Shown here: positions 1 to 8,099 of the stretch, one piece after another
Layout of the letters: the number at the start of each line of letters is the position of its first letter
How positions within the stretch are numbered: the first letter of the stretch is position 1
From: Nitrososphaerota archaeon
GTDB lineage: Archaea > Thermoproteota > Nitrososphaeria_A > Caldarchaeales > JAVZCJ01
Length of the DNA stretch: 64,000 bases
Reading direction: 5' to 3'
Assembly (NCBI GenBank): GCA_038874475.1
Contig: JAVZCJ010000009.1
Location: 1 to 64,000, forward strand
Position numbers and translations under genes: made by a program
Notes under the pieces: model-generated
What the model saw: the letters and a program-made list of their open reading frames with translations, nothing else
Told to the model about the DNA's origin: nothing
The model's database searches: none

Positions 1-556
1 ATTCTTCATTCAATGGTGCTCCTCCAACAATTACTTTTACATTTTTCCTTAAGCTACTTTTCTCCAATTCTTTTATTACATTTTCCATTTCAATCATTGT
101 AGTTGTTAATAGTGCAGACATTCCTAATATATTTGGTTTATATTCTCTTACTGCTTCTATGAATTTTTCAGGTGGTACATCTATTCCAAGGTCAATAACA
201 TCAAAACCTGCAGCAGTCAAAAGAGTAGCTACAATATTTTTACCAATATCATGTAAATCCCCTCTAACTGTACCAATAACAACTTTTCCAATCTTTTTAA
301 TTTCACTTTCTTTCAAATATGGTTTAATTACTTCCATTGCTTCTTTCATTGTTTCTCCTGCCATTATAAGATCTGATAAAAAGAATTCTCCTTCTTCATA
401 TTTCTTACCAACAATGTCCATTCCTTTAGATAATGAATTTATTATTTTAAGAGGTGATATTCCTTTATCAATTGCTTCTTTGCATGCTTTCTTTAAATTT
501 TCAATATCAAAGTTTATAAGATAATTTTTTATTTCTTCTAATATTTCTTCTTTCAT
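1..556 (-). CDS. Corrinoid (cobalamin-binding) methyltransferase protein, 3' end cut by window
   Basis: Carries the methyl group on a corrinoid between two methyltransferases (MtbC/MtaC/MttC type). The reverse strand reads without a stop from the ATG at 554-556 to the window edge, about 185 codons. Residues 1-85 are the helical cap domain. The B12-binding Rossmann domain follows with the lower-ligand motif GDLHDIGKN, whose His is near residue 102, and then the GID-VPPE segment and a VGGAPLN stretch. Only about 25-30 residues seem to be missing, judged against the 214-residue paralogue at 28660. It is divergent from the creatininase-like gene at 682 across a 125 bp intergenic stretch. The cognate substrate methyltransferase is not visible here. 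Identification is secure; the substrate is unknown. Confidence 0.9.
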   Translation of the reverse strand, partial: MKEEILEEIKNYLINFDIENLKKACKEAIDKGISPLKIINSLSKGMDIVGKKYEEGEFFLSDLIMAGETMKEAMEVIKPYLKESEIKKIGKVVIGTVRGDLHDIGKNIVATLLTAAGFDVIDLGIDVPPEKFIEAVREYKPNILGMSALLTTTMIEMENVIKELEKSSLRKNVKVIVGGAPLNEE

Positions 557-644
557 ATTAACCACTCTTTATTTATTAATAAAAATTTAAAATTGAAATT
601 AATAAGTTTTTTGATTGAAGGGACAAAAAAATTTAATTAAAATC

Positions 645-660
645 ATAAAATTTAAATATA
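645..660 (+). promoter_or_regulatory. TATA-box promoter of the creatininase/IolG-like operon
   Basis: An A-rich BRE-like stretch followed by TTTAAATATA at 651-660 is centred about 27 nt before the ATG at 682. This is the archaeal spacing for a leaderless or nearly leaderless transcript. It is assigned by pattern only. Confidence 0.5.
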
Positions 661-681
661 ACATCCTAGAAATAAAAATTT

Positions 682-1770
682 ATGAAAAAGGTAAAAGAAA
701 TTCCACAAGATTTAGTTTTTGAAGAAACAAGTGTTGGTAGATTAGAAAAAGAAATATGGCTCGCGAGTGAAGAAGAGATAGATAAAATCTTAGAAGAATA
801 TGATATACCATCTCTTCCAGAATTAGCAAAACCAAATGTTTATATACAAACTACTCCTGGATATAAAATTGAAGAAAATTTAAAGAAAAATGATATTCTT
901 CTTATACCTGCAGGAAGCACGGAGTATCATGGAAAGCATTTACCATCAGGTGCAGATACGTTTTTTGTTACTCAAATTTGTGAAGCAGTAAGAAGATATA
1001 CTGAAAAGAAAGGAAGAGCAGTAAGCTTAGCTTGGCCTATAACTTATGGAGCCCATCCATGGCATCATTATGGGATGCCAGGTACTGTAATCATAGAAGA
1101 AGATCATCTTAAGAACTATACTTTAGATATGATGCTTGGATTTTGGAATATGGGATTTAGAAAACAAATACTTATTAATAATCATGGACACTTATGGGTT
1201 TTTGAATCGATTATTCAAGAATTTATGAAAAGATATCAATTGCCGGGAGTTTATAGAGTGATAGATTGGCATAGAGCTTCAAGAAAATTTTTCAGAACAA
1301 AAGAGAAAGGAGGAGAATTAGAAACATGGTTTGTACATGCAGATGAAGCAGAAACTTCTTTAGCTTTGCTTCTTATTCCTGAAATGGTTGAAATGAAATA
1401 TGCCGTTAATACAGAACCTAAACATTATTTGCCAAACGGACATATAGATAATGCAGTAGATGGATTAGGAAGACCATCCATGTGGAGTTCAGGACAAGGA
1501 CATATGCCTATTGAAATTGTATCAACTCCTGAAGGGGTAGTTGGAAAAGCTAAACTTGGAGAAGCAAGAAAAGTTAAAAGAGCAATTGCTTTCTTTTTAA
1601 AATATTTAACATTATTAATAGATGAAATACTTGAAGTTTTTCCACCTGGAAAAGTTCCACCAGTTGAAGAAGTTACATATAGAACAGAAGAAGAAATGAA
1701 ACCATATCTTTTACCTCCTGGAAGCAAAGGTTGGAAACCAGTTTATGCTTTATTTAAAAGAGTAGATTAA
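682..1770 (+). CDS. Creatininase-superfamily metal-dependent amidohydrolase (possible inositol-pathway hydrolase)
   Basis: A 362-residue creatininase-superfamily protein. The metal-site motif GSTEYHGKHLPSGAD puts ligands at E81, H83 and D92. It is followed by GAHPWHHYGMPGT, NNHGHLW and a HADEAETSLAL helix, the usual order in this family. It is about 100 residues longer than typical creatininases, with an N-terminal extension of roughly 65 residues and a C-terminal tail. The stop lies 3 nt before an inositol-dehydrogenase-like gene, so the two are co-transcribed. From memory, Thermotoga uses a creatininase-superfamily enzyme (IolN) to hydrolyse 3-dehydro-scyllo-inosose beside an IolG-type dehydrogenase. 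The pairing here suggests the same role, but this is inference; other amide or lactone substrates are possible. Confidence 0.8.
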   Translation: MKKVKEIPQDLVFEETSVGRLEKEIWLASEEEIDKILEEYDIPSLPELAKPNVYIQTTPGYKIEENLKKNDILLIPAGSTEYHGKHLPSGADTFFVTQICEAVRRYTEKKGRAVSLAWPITYGAHPWHHYGMPGTVIIEEDHLKNYTLDMMLGFWNMGFRKQILINNHGHLWVFESIIQEFMKRYQLPGVYRVIDWHRASRKFFRTKEKGGELETWFVHADEAETSLALLLIPEMVEMKYAVNTEPKHYLPNGHIDNAVDGLGRPSMWSSGQGHMPIEIVSTPEGVVGKAKLGEARKVKRAIAFFLKYLTLLIDEILEVFPPGKVPPVEEVTYRTEEEMKPYLLPPGSKGWKPVYALFKRVD

Positions 1771-1773
1771 ATT

Positions 1774-2760
1774 ATGAATAGAAATATTAATATAGGAATA
1801 ATAGGAGCAGGTAAAATAGGAGCCCTTCATGCAAAAAACATAGTATTATATACGAATGCAAAAGTTTTAGCTATAGCTGACATAAATAAAGAAGCTGCAG
1901 AAAATTTAGCAAAACAAATCGGAGCAAAGAAAGTTCATTCTTCCTATAAAGATTTAATAAAAGATAAAGATATAGATGCTGTTATTATTTCTTTACCAAA
2001 TAACTTGCATTATGAAGTATCTATTTCTGCTATTGAAGCTAACAAACATGTTTTTTGTGAAAAACCTTTATGTTTAAATATTAAAGAAGCTGAAGAAATA
2101 GTTAATAAAGTAGAAAAATACAAAGTGAAATATCAAGTAGGGTATAATAGAAGATTTGATCCTTCATATGAAAAAGCAAAAGAATTAATTGAAAAAGGTT
2201 ACTTAGGAAAGATCTTAATCGCTAATTCAAACACTTTTGATCCAGAGCCTCATTCAGGATGGGAAGCAAATGAAGACTTTAGTGGCGGAATACTTTTTAC
2301 AACTTGTAGTCATGATTTTGATTTATTATACTGGCTAATAAATTCAGAAGTAAATAGAGTATACGTTGAATCTAGAGGTAAATTTGGAAAAAATGAAAGC
2401 TTAATATGCTTTTTATCTTTCAAGAATGATGCTTTAGGAGTGGTAAGCACAATTGAAACATGCTCTTATGGACATGATGTAAAAACAGAAATAATAGGAG
2501 ATAAAGCAGCAATTAGAATAGAAAAACCATCTTCGACATTTATTAAAATTATGGATAAAAATGGCATACGTAATGATTATCCATATTGGTTTATAGAAAG
2601 ATTTGAAGAATCATATATTAAAGAAATGCAAGATTTTGTAAAATGCATCATTGAAGATAAAGAACCAAGAGTAAATGCAAAAGATGGAATGTATATTGTA
2701 AAAATATCTCAAGCTGCAAAGGAATCAAAACAAAAAGGAAAACCGATAATATTAGAATAA
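1774..2760 (+). CDS. Gfo/Idh/MocA oxidoreductase, inositol 2-dehydrogenase-like
   Basis: NAD(P)-dependent dehydrogenase of a cyclitol or sugar. The N-terminal Rossmann fold has GIIGAGKIGALHA (residues 8-20), then the family motif EKP at 96-98 with catalytic K97. GYNRRFD at 123-129 is characteristic of the inositol dehydrogenase branch. The catalytic H-x-x-D is H180/D183 in SHDFD. The length of 328 is normal for IolG. The start follows the upstream hydrolase stop by 3 nt. A broken iolB about 26 kb away and the adjoining hydrolase support a cyclitol substrate. Other Gfo/Idh/MocA sugars cannot be excluded without a phylogeny. Confidence 0.82.
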   Translation: MNRNINIGIIGAGKIGALHAKNIVLYTNAKVLAIADINKEAAENLAKQIGAKKVHSSYKDLIKDKDIDAVIISLPNNLHYEVSISAIEANKHVFCEKPLCLNIKEAEEIVNKVEKYKVKYQVGYNRRFDPSYEKAKELIEKGYLGKILIANSNTFDPEPHSGWEANEDFSGGILFTTCSHDFDLLYWLINSEVNRVYVESRGKFGKNESLICFLSFKNDALGVVSTIETCSYGHDVKTEIIGDKAAIRIEKPSSTFIKIMDKNGIRNDYPYWFIERFEESYIKEMQDFVKCIIEDKEPRVNAKDGMYIVKISQAAKESKQKGKPIILE

Positions 2761-2815
2761 TTTCATAAAGAATTAATCAGAATACTCATTTTGAAAAATA
2801 AAAAGATAAAAATTA

Positions 2816-3085
2816 CTATCCTCCACCTATTACTGGAAGTATAGTTAATGTAGAATCATTATTAATTACAGTTTCTAACCCATCAAGTAAATTTATACTT
2901 TTTCCATTAAGAAGTATGATTGCTTCATGTTTATTTTTTATAATGTCTTCAAATATTCTTCCATATTTTTCTGCTAAAATTTTAAATAATTCCTTAATTT
3001 TAATAGATGAAGGTAATTCTATTTCTTCATTCTTCTTTTTTGAATAATCTCTAAATAAACCATAATATTCTATAGTAACTCTCAT
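2816..3085 (-). CDS. MoaD/ThiS-family ubiquitin-like sulfur carrier
   Basis: An 89-residue beta-grasp protein ending in Gly-Gly-Gly, the C-terminus that is adenylated and thiocarboxylated in MoaD/ThiS/SAMP proteins. The core pattern (RVTIEYYGLFRDY, a long helix KELFKILAEKYG, LLNGKSINLLDG, LTILPVIGGG) fits MoaD. It would supply sulfur for the pterin cofactor needed by the tungsten-type aldehyde oxidoreductase at 51705, or act as a SAMP protein modifier. It sits alone on the minus strand, convergent with the IolG-like gene. Family confident; MoaD versus SAMP is undecided. Confidence 0.82.
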   Translation of the reverse strand: MRVTIEYYGLFRDYSKKKNEEIELPSSIKIKELFKILAEKYGRIFEDIIKNKHEAIILLNGKSINLLDGLETVINNDSTLTILPVIGGG

Positions 3086-3189
3086 TTTTCTTAGTTAATA
3101 TTTTTCATCTTGCTTTTAAATTTTATTCCTATTTTCTAAAATACAAAATTATTTATAATGCTTTTTTAAGAAATAATCTAGATTACGAT

Positions 3190-3843
3190 ATGAGTAAATA
3201 TCCGATACTTCAAGTTGCTTTAGATTTTAAAAATCTTAAAGATGCATTAAAAATAGCTAAAGAATGTTATAAAGCTGGTATTGAATGGATTGAAGCAGGT
3301 ACTCCATTAATAAAAAGCGTAGGTATTAAAGCTGTTAAAGAAATTAAGAAAAAATTTCCAAATGCTTACGTTATAGCTGATTTAAAAACTTTAGATGCTG
3401 GTGCTTTAGAAGTAGAAATTGCATCGGAAGCAGGTGCAAATATAATAACAATTTCAGGTTTAGCTAGTTCCCAAACAATTATTGAAGCATTAAATTCTGC
3501 TAAAAAATATAATTCAAAAATAATGATTGATTTAATGTATGTAAAAAATATTCATAAAAAATCAATTGAATATTCAAAAATAGGAGTTGATTTTTTATGC
3601 TTACATACTGGTTTAGATATACAAAAAACTGGTGCTTCAATAATTAATAAAGCTTCTTTATTGAAAAAAATTAAAGCTTCTGTAAAAATTCCTATAGCTA
3701 TTGCAGGAGGAATAAATTTAGGAAATTTAGATAATCTTTTAATTCTTAAACCAGATATTATAATAGTCGGTAGAGCTATAACTAATTCTAATAATCCATA
3801 TAAAGTCGCATTTGAATTTATTAAAAAAATAAAAAACCTTTAA
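3190..3843 (+). CDS. hps: 3-hexulose-6-phosphate synthase (HUMPS family)
   Basis: An orotidine-decarboxylase-fold aldolase joining formaldehyde to ribulose 5-phosphate, or in archaea running backwards to make ribulose 5-phosphate. LQVALDF near the N-terminus, EAGTPLIKS (residues 35-43) and DLKTLDAG (64-71), with the Asp-x-Lys-x-x-Asp catalytic array, are diagnostic of HPS. The C-terminal phosphate-binding part IAGGINLGNL and IIVGRAIT is present. The length of 217 is that of a stand-alone HPS, with no fused Fae or PHI domain and no PHI gene in the window. A TATA-like ATTTATAATG lies at 3151-3160. KGPDC-type family members are less likely given the motifs. Confidence 0.88.
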   Translation: MSKYPILQVALDFKNLKDALKIAKECYKAGIEWIEAGTPLIKSVGIKAVKEIKKKFPNAYVIADLKTLDAGALEVEIASEAGANIITISGLASSQTIIEALNSAKKYNSKIMIDLMYVKNIHKKSIEYSKIGVDFLCLHTGLDIQKTGASIINKASLLKKIKASVKIPIAIAGGINLGNLDNLLILKPDIIIVGRAITNSNNPYKVAFEFIKKIKNL

Positions 3844-3871
3844 ATTCTTAAAAAATTGATTATTTAAGGTA

Positions 3872-4234
3872 ATGGATATGTCTCATCCAATTATTAAAAT
3901 GTTAAGTTGGAAAACAAGACTTTTAAGTGAAGAAGAAATAATTCAAATCCTTGCAGCTATAGCAAATATTAATTTAAATGAATTTATGCTTAAAGATGTT
4001 ATTAATTTTCTTCCTGAAAAAATCTCAAATGATAAAAGAAAAAGAAGGAGTGTTTCTTCTTTCTTAGAAACTTTAGTAGAAATTGGTTATTTAAAAAAAC
4101 CATCTGAAAGGAAATGGACAAGAGTAGCAACTTCTTTAAGTCACTTTTTAAGTCCATTATTATTAGAATTAAGTGAATTAGAAAGAAAACCGATTAAAAG
4201 AGAAGAAGAAAAAAGAGTAATCAAGTTTTCTTAA
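3872..4234 (+). CDS. Conserved hypothetical protein, winged-helix-like
   Basis: A 120-residue, very basic protein that I do not recognise. Helical segments around residues 17-33 and 40-50 are followed by RRSVSSFLETLVEIGYLKKPSERKWTRVATSL, which looks like the recognition helix and wing of a small winged-helix domain. It starts 28 nt after hps, so it may be co-transcribed. Its 3' end overlaps the convergent hjc gene by 14 bp. Function unknown; DNA binding is inferred only from the fold impression and charge. Confidence 0.55.
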   Translation: MDMSHPIIKMLSWKTRLLSEEEIIQILAAIANINLNEFMLKDVINFLPEKISNDKRKRRSVSSFLETLVEIGYLKKPSERKWTRVATSLSHFLSPLLLELSELERKPIKREEEKRVIKFS

Positions 4235-4652
4235 TTTTTTTATTAGCTTTAATTATTAATGAATCTTCTAATTCCATTGGAATTTCTAAAAATTTCCATT
4301 CTCGATTAAGAAATCTTGCAGCTAAAACAGGTTTTGGAGAAAATTCTTTTCCACAATGGGGGCATTTTACAATGAATTTTTCACAAAATTCTTTTATACG
4401 CTTAATTTGTTCTTTATTTAGCATAATATAATCTTTACGAGTTGATTTTACTTCTATAGCAAGCAAATTCCCATTATCTACTGCTATTAAATCTGGTTTA
4501 GCCATTTTACCTGATCCACTTCCAGGGGTTCTAATAGCATAAAATCCAGCTTTTTCTATATTCAAGAACTTCTTTAATAAATAATATTCTCCTTCATATC
4601 CTACACGTGCTTTATATTTAGGAGAACCAATTTCTTTAGGCTTTCTAGGCAA
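4221..4652 (-). CDS. hjc: Holliday junction resolvase Hjc
   Basis: Archaeal structure-specific endonuclease cutting four-way junctions, with a PD-(D/E)xK core. Catalytic residues are visible: E22 in RVGYEGEYY, D54 in AKPDLIAV, and E67 and K69 in AIEVKSTRKDY. RTPGSGSG is the usual loop. At 143 residues it is slightly long because a CPHCGKEF segment is inserted just before the last strand (PVLAARFLNREWKFL), giving one CxxC pair not normal for Hjc. It is alone on the minus strand and overlaps the end of the upstream hypothetical gene. Assignment secure; the insert's role is unknown. Confidence 0.92.
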   Translation of the reverse strand: MPRKPKEIGSPKYKARVGYEGEYYLLKKFLNIEKAGFYAIRTPGSGSGKMAKPDLIAVDNGNLLAIEVKSTRKDYIMLNKEQIKRIKEFCEKFIVKCPHCGKEFSPKPVLAARFLNREWKFLEIPMELEDSLIIKANKKIKKT

Positions 4653-4742
4653 AACCCATCAAAGAAATATTGTTTTATAAGAATAAAAAAATTTAAAAAG
4701 AAATATTTATTTACTTCAATTTTTCTTTTTTTATTGCTAAAC

Positions 4743-4748
4743 GAGGAG
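4743..4748 (+). promoter_or_regulatory. Shine-Dalgarno site of alba
   Basis: GAGGAG ends 8 nt before the alba ATG at 4757. Alba is a highly expressed gene and is translated from a leader here, unlike many leaderless genes in the window. A TATA-like AAATATTTATTTA lies around 4700. Confidence 0.6.
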
Positions 4749-4756
4749 AAAACATT

Positions 4757-5056
4757 ATGGCAGAAGAAGCGGTAATACTTGTAGGTAAAAAACCTTTAAT
4801 GAACTATGTTCTTGCAGCAACAATGCCTCTTGCAGATGGAAAAAAAGTAGTTTTAAAAGCACGTGGGAGAGCTATTAGTAGAGCTGTTGATATCGCTGAA
4901 ATAATTAAAAGAAGATTTGTACAAAATGCTGTATATGAAAAAATCAATATAGGTACTGAAGAAGGAAGAGTTGGAACAGACAATCGTCCAAGAAACGTTA
5001 GTACTATAGAAATCGTTGTTTCTGCACCAGGCGAAAAATCTAAGAAATCTAAATAG
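4757..5056 (+). CDS. albA: DNA/RNA-binding chromatin protein Alba
   Basis: Small abundant nucleoid protein that coats DNA and RNA as dimers. The 99-residue sequence has the hallmark VGKKPLMNYVLA (residues 9-20), where K11/K12 match the acetylatable Lys16/17 pair of Sulfolobus Alba. The second motif KARGRAISRAVDIAE and the flexible beta-hairpin GTEEGRVGTDNRPRNVSTIEI follow. The C-terminus is a lysine/serine tail. Single-gene unit with its own Shine-Dalgarno site and a strong downstream hairpin. Confidence 0.96.
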   Translation: MAEEAVILVGKKPLMNYVLAATMPLADGKKVVLKARGRAISRAVDIAEIIKRRFVQNAVYEKINIGTEEGRVGTDNRPRNVSTIEIVVSAPGEKSKKSK

Positions 5057-5074
5057 CATTGAATTCCTATTAAA

Positions 5075-5116
5075 AGCTCACGCTGGGTTTTTCCTAGCGT
5101 TGAGCTATTTTTTTAT
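5075..5116 (+). terminator. Hairpin plus T-tract after alba
   Basis: AGCTCACGCTGGG and CCTAGCGTTGAGCT form a stem of about 12 pairs with single-base bulges and a short T loop. T-rich DNA follows from 5107. The stem is one of the few GC-rich spots in the window. It starts 18 nt after the alba stop and could be an intrinsic terminator or a 3'-UTR stability element. On the other strand it would also end the convergent GGR/translin operon. Confidence 0.65.
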
Positions 5117-5138
5117 TTTATGTAAAACTAAAATAAAT

Positions 5139-6332
5139 TTATAATATCATTTTTGCAAGTTTTAATGCAAATAATGGATGCTTCATAAGCTTCATAGCTA
5201 CTCTAGTTGTATTTATTCCATTTGCCAAATCTACTATATCTTGACCATCTAATATATCTGCAAGCATATTTAATTCTTCATCACTTAATTTTTCCAATGC
5301 TCTAAGTACTTTCAAGCTTTTATTAATTCTTTCACCCCAATAAACACTATATTCTTCAACATATTTTTTAAGAAAATTTTTCGAATAATTTTTCTCTTCA
5401 ATAGACATTGCAGCTATTTCTCCAGCTATTTTTCCAGCTGCAATACTTGAATGTATTCCTCCTCCTGTTACTGGAATAACTTGTCCAGCAGCATCACCAC
5501 ATAGCATTATATTGTCTGAAACTATTTCTTCAATCATTCCACTTATTGGAACTGGAGCTGCACCTATCTCTATTATTTTACTTTTTGAAAAGAAATTTTT
5601 ATGATTTTCAATAAACTTATCTAAATAATCTTTTGCATTTGCATTCCTAACCCCTATTCCAACATTTGCAATATTTTCACCTTTTGGAAATATCCACGCA
5701 TATCCAAGAGGGGCAACTTCTTTACCAAAATAAAAATAAATTTTATCATACTCAAGGTTTTCATAATTGGTAATTCTATATTGTAAGCAAGTAATTATTT
5801 CATAGTTCTCTCTTTTAAAGAATTTCTTTGCAACTATCGAATTTACCCCATCACACCCAATTAATATTTTTGTTGAAATAGTCATTTTCTTTCCTAAAAT
5901 AGATAATAATATTTCTACTTTATCTTTATCTCTTTTTATATCTTGTGCATTAGCACATATAGCAAATTCTGCTCCAGCTTTAACAGTTTTTGATGCTAAT
6001 TCTTCTAAAAAAGTAGGTTTATCTATTATTGCTCCCCCTTCTTTAGAATAACCAACTATATCTTTAAGAGAGAAAACAACTTTTTTATCTTCATTAGGTG
6101 CAAATATATATGCTCCATTAATCTTTTGTTTTATAAAACTTGAAGAAGGTTCTATCTCAGCTGTTTTAAATAATGAAAATGATACAGCTTCAGCACATGG
6201 TTTTTCTCCTAATCTTTTTTCTTTCTCTATTATAAGAGTTTTAGCTCCTCCTTCAGAAGCTTTTCTAGCAGCCATTAATCCTGCTGGCCCAGCTCCAATA
6301 ACTACTACATCATATTCTACATCTTTAAACAT
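5139..6332 (-). CDS. Geranylgeranyl reductase-family FAD oxidoreductase
   Basis: Flavoprotein that saturates isoprenoid chains, most likely the digeranylgeranylglycerophospholipid reductase of archaeal membrane lipid synthesis. The N-terminal FAD motif VVVIGAGPAGLMAARKA is followed by KPCAEAVS, the family Cys-containing segment. Then come GYAWIFPKGE and the second FAD motif GDAAGQVIPVTGGGIHSS. The length of 397 is normal. It follows the translin gene on the same strand by 32 nt. It acts on membrane lipids, but chlorophyll- or quinone-type reductases of the same family are possible alternatives. Confidence 0.88.
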   Translation of the reverse strand: MFKDVEYDVVVIGAGPAGLMAARKASEGGAKTLIIEKEKRLGEKPCAEAVSFSLFKTAEIEPSSSFIKQKINGAYIFAPNEDKKVVFSLKDIVGYSKEGGAIIDKPTFLEELASKTVKAGAEFAICANAQDIKRDKDKVEILLSILGKKMTISTKILIGCDGVNSIVAKKFFKRENYEIITCLQYRITNYENLEYDKIYFYFGKEVAPLGYAWIFPKGENIANVGIGVRNANAKDYLDKFIENHKNFFSKSKIIEIGAAPVPISGMIEEIVSDNIMLCGDAAGQVIPVTGGGIHSSIAAGKIAGEIAAMSIEEKNYSKNFLKKYVEEYSVYWGERINKSLKVLRALEKLSDEELNMLADILDGQDIVDLANGINTTRVAMKLMKHPLFALKLAKMIL

Positions 6333-6364
6333 GATATTTTTTACTTTTTAGAGAAATATATGTT

Positions 6365-7015
6365 TTATTTTCTTCCACTTATTTTCTCTTCAAATTTTTC
6401 CAAGCTCTTCTCTATTTCTACTCTTCTAATTTCAAATAATATATCGCTTTTTGTTTTTTCTATTAATGAGCGTGCAACATCGCATTTCCTTCTTAATCCA
6501 TGTATATTTGAAACTAAAAGTGTACTCATAAGTTCATAGTAAATATTTTCCATTAATTCAAGAATTTCTAAAGCATATTCTAATTTTTGTTCTTTTAAAC
6601 TTTCTATTGCTAATCTTCTTAATTCTCCTATAAAATCTGCTAAACTGGTTACATATGTTTCAGCTAATACTGGTGCTTCTCTATAATTAAGTAAACGTTT
6701 TTCTTCAATAAATGTTTTAAACAGCATTGCTTCACAAAATTCTTGAAATGCTACTAATACTTCTCCAGAATAAATGAATTCTTCATTTTTTAATAGCATT
6801 TCTTTAAGCATTTCTAAATATTTTTTTGCTTCTAAAAAATGCTTTTCAGATATGTTTCTCTCTCCTTTATGGAGCGATATTATTGATAAACCACTTTCCT
6901 GAACAATTTTCCTAGTTATTTTAATTATTTCTTCTTTTATTTCACTTTTTATTGCAAGTTTTTCACGTAATGCTTCCATATCTTTACGAAATTCTGTTAA
7001 ATCCATTATTCTCAA
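6365..7015 (-). CDS. Translin-family RNA/ssDNA-binding protein
   Basis: A 216-residue all-helical protein. DFIGELRRLAIESL and the C-terminal GLRRKCDVAR are the two signature segments of translin/TRAX. Archaeal translins form octameric nucleic-acid-binding shells, some with RNase activity. The acidic EFCEAMLFKTFIEE helix resembles the TRAX-type region where catalytic acidic residues lie, but I cannot say whether it is active. It is first gene of an apparent two-gene operon with the GGR-type reductase. A second in-frame Met is at residue 4. Confidence 0.85.
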   Translation of the reverse strand: MRIMDLTEFRKDMEALREKLAIKSEIKEEIIKITRKIVQESGLSIISLHKGERNISEKHFLEAKKYLEMLKEMLLKNEEFIYSGEVLVAFQEFCEAMLFKTFIEEKRLLNYREAPVLAETYVTSLADFIGELRRLAIESLKEQKLEYALEILELMENIYYELMSTLLVSNIHGLRRKCDVARSLIEKTKSDILFEIRRVEIEKSLEKFEEKISGRK

Positions 7016-7144
7016 CCTAATTCATATTGAAATTTATTAGTTTATTTAGTTTTGCTTTTATAAATTTAATAAATAAAGAAAAAATTTATATAATACTCTA
7101 AATAAGCATTGAAAAAGAAAACTTTTTAATTTAATGAGAAATTT

Positions 7145-8065
7145 ATGTTTGAAATTTCAGAAGAAGTTAAAAAGATTCTTTATAAAGAAGGCTATAGAAT
7201 AGTTGGTAAAAATCAGCATTCTGCAGTTAAAATTTGTCATTGGACAAAAGAAAGTTTAAGGAAAGGGAGAAATTGTTTTAAACGTTGGTATGGTGTTCAA
7301 AGCCATAAATGTTTACAATGTACTGTTTGGCTAGCTTGTATTAATCGTTGCCTTTATTGTTGGAGAAGTATTAGACATTCTGGACCAATTCCAAATGAAA
7401 AAGATGTGGATGAACCATTAGAATTATTAGAAGAATTAATAAAACAACAAAGGCTTTTATTATCTGGTTTTAAAGGTAATCCAAATGTTGATAAATCAAG
7501 ATGGGAAGAAGCACAAAATCCAAATAATGTTGCTTTAAGTCTTATTGGAGAAAGCATAATTTATCCAAAAATTTCTGAGCTTTTAGAAGAATTTCACAAA
7601 AGAGGTTTTACTTCTTTTTTAGTAACAAAAGGTACTTTGCCAAAACAATTAACATCACTAAAAGAAGAACCTACTAATCTCTATATATCTATTTCTGCAC
7701 CAGATAAAGAAACATATGAAATAATAGATAAACCATTAACAGAAAATAGTTGGGAAGCACAAATGGAAAGTTTAGAATTAATGAAGAGCTTCAATTGTAA
7801 TAAAGTTATAAGAATAACTTTAGTAAAAGGATTAAACATGAAAAATCCAGAAAAATATGCTAAATTAATAGAAAAAGCAGAACCTGATTTTTGCGAAGTT
7901 AAAAGTTATACATGGGTTGGTGAAAGTAGAAAAAGATTACCTAAAACAGCGATGTGTTCTATGGAAGATATTGAAAAATTCTCAATAGAATTATCAAAAA
8001 ATTTAGGATATAAGATTAAAGATAAAGATATACCTAGTCGAGTTATTTTGCTCTCTAAAAAATAA
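7145..8065 (+). CDS. taw1: 4-demethylwyosine synthase Taw1 (radical SAM)
   Basis: Converts N1-methylguanosine-37 of tRNA-Phe to 4-demethylwyosine with pyruvate. The radical-SAM Cx3Cx2C motif is C65-INR-C69-LY-C72, followed by the Taw1-specific WRSIRH. The extra cysteines for the second 4Fe-4S cluster are C31, C44 and C56. LIGESIIYPKI and LVTKGT match the conserved core. The length of 306 fits archaeal Taw1, which lacks the flavodoxin domain of eukaryotic TYW1. A TATA-like region lies near 7087. Monocistronic. Confidence 0.93.
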   Translation: MFEISEEVKKILYKEGYRIVGKNQHSAVKICHWTKESLRKGRNCFKRWYGVQSHKCLQCTVWLACINRCLYCWRSIRHSGPIPNEKDVDEPLELLEELIKQQRLLLSGFKGNPNVDKSRWEEAQNPNNVALSLIGESIIYPKISELLEEFHKRGFTSFLVTKGTLPKQLTSLKEEPTNLYISISAPDKETYEIIDKPLTENSWEAQMESLELMKSFNCNKVIRITLVKGLNMKNPEKYAKLIEKAEPDFCEVKSYTWVGESRKRLPKTAMCSMEDIEKFSIELSKNLGYKIKDKDIPSRVILLSKK

Positions 8066-8099
8066 ATTTAATATTTTACAAAAATTGTATTTGCTTCAT

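Noticed and set aside
159-524. Plus-strand open frame antisense to the first corrinoid gene
   Set aside because: It mirrors the conserved corrinoid coding sequence and its translation has no recognisable features.
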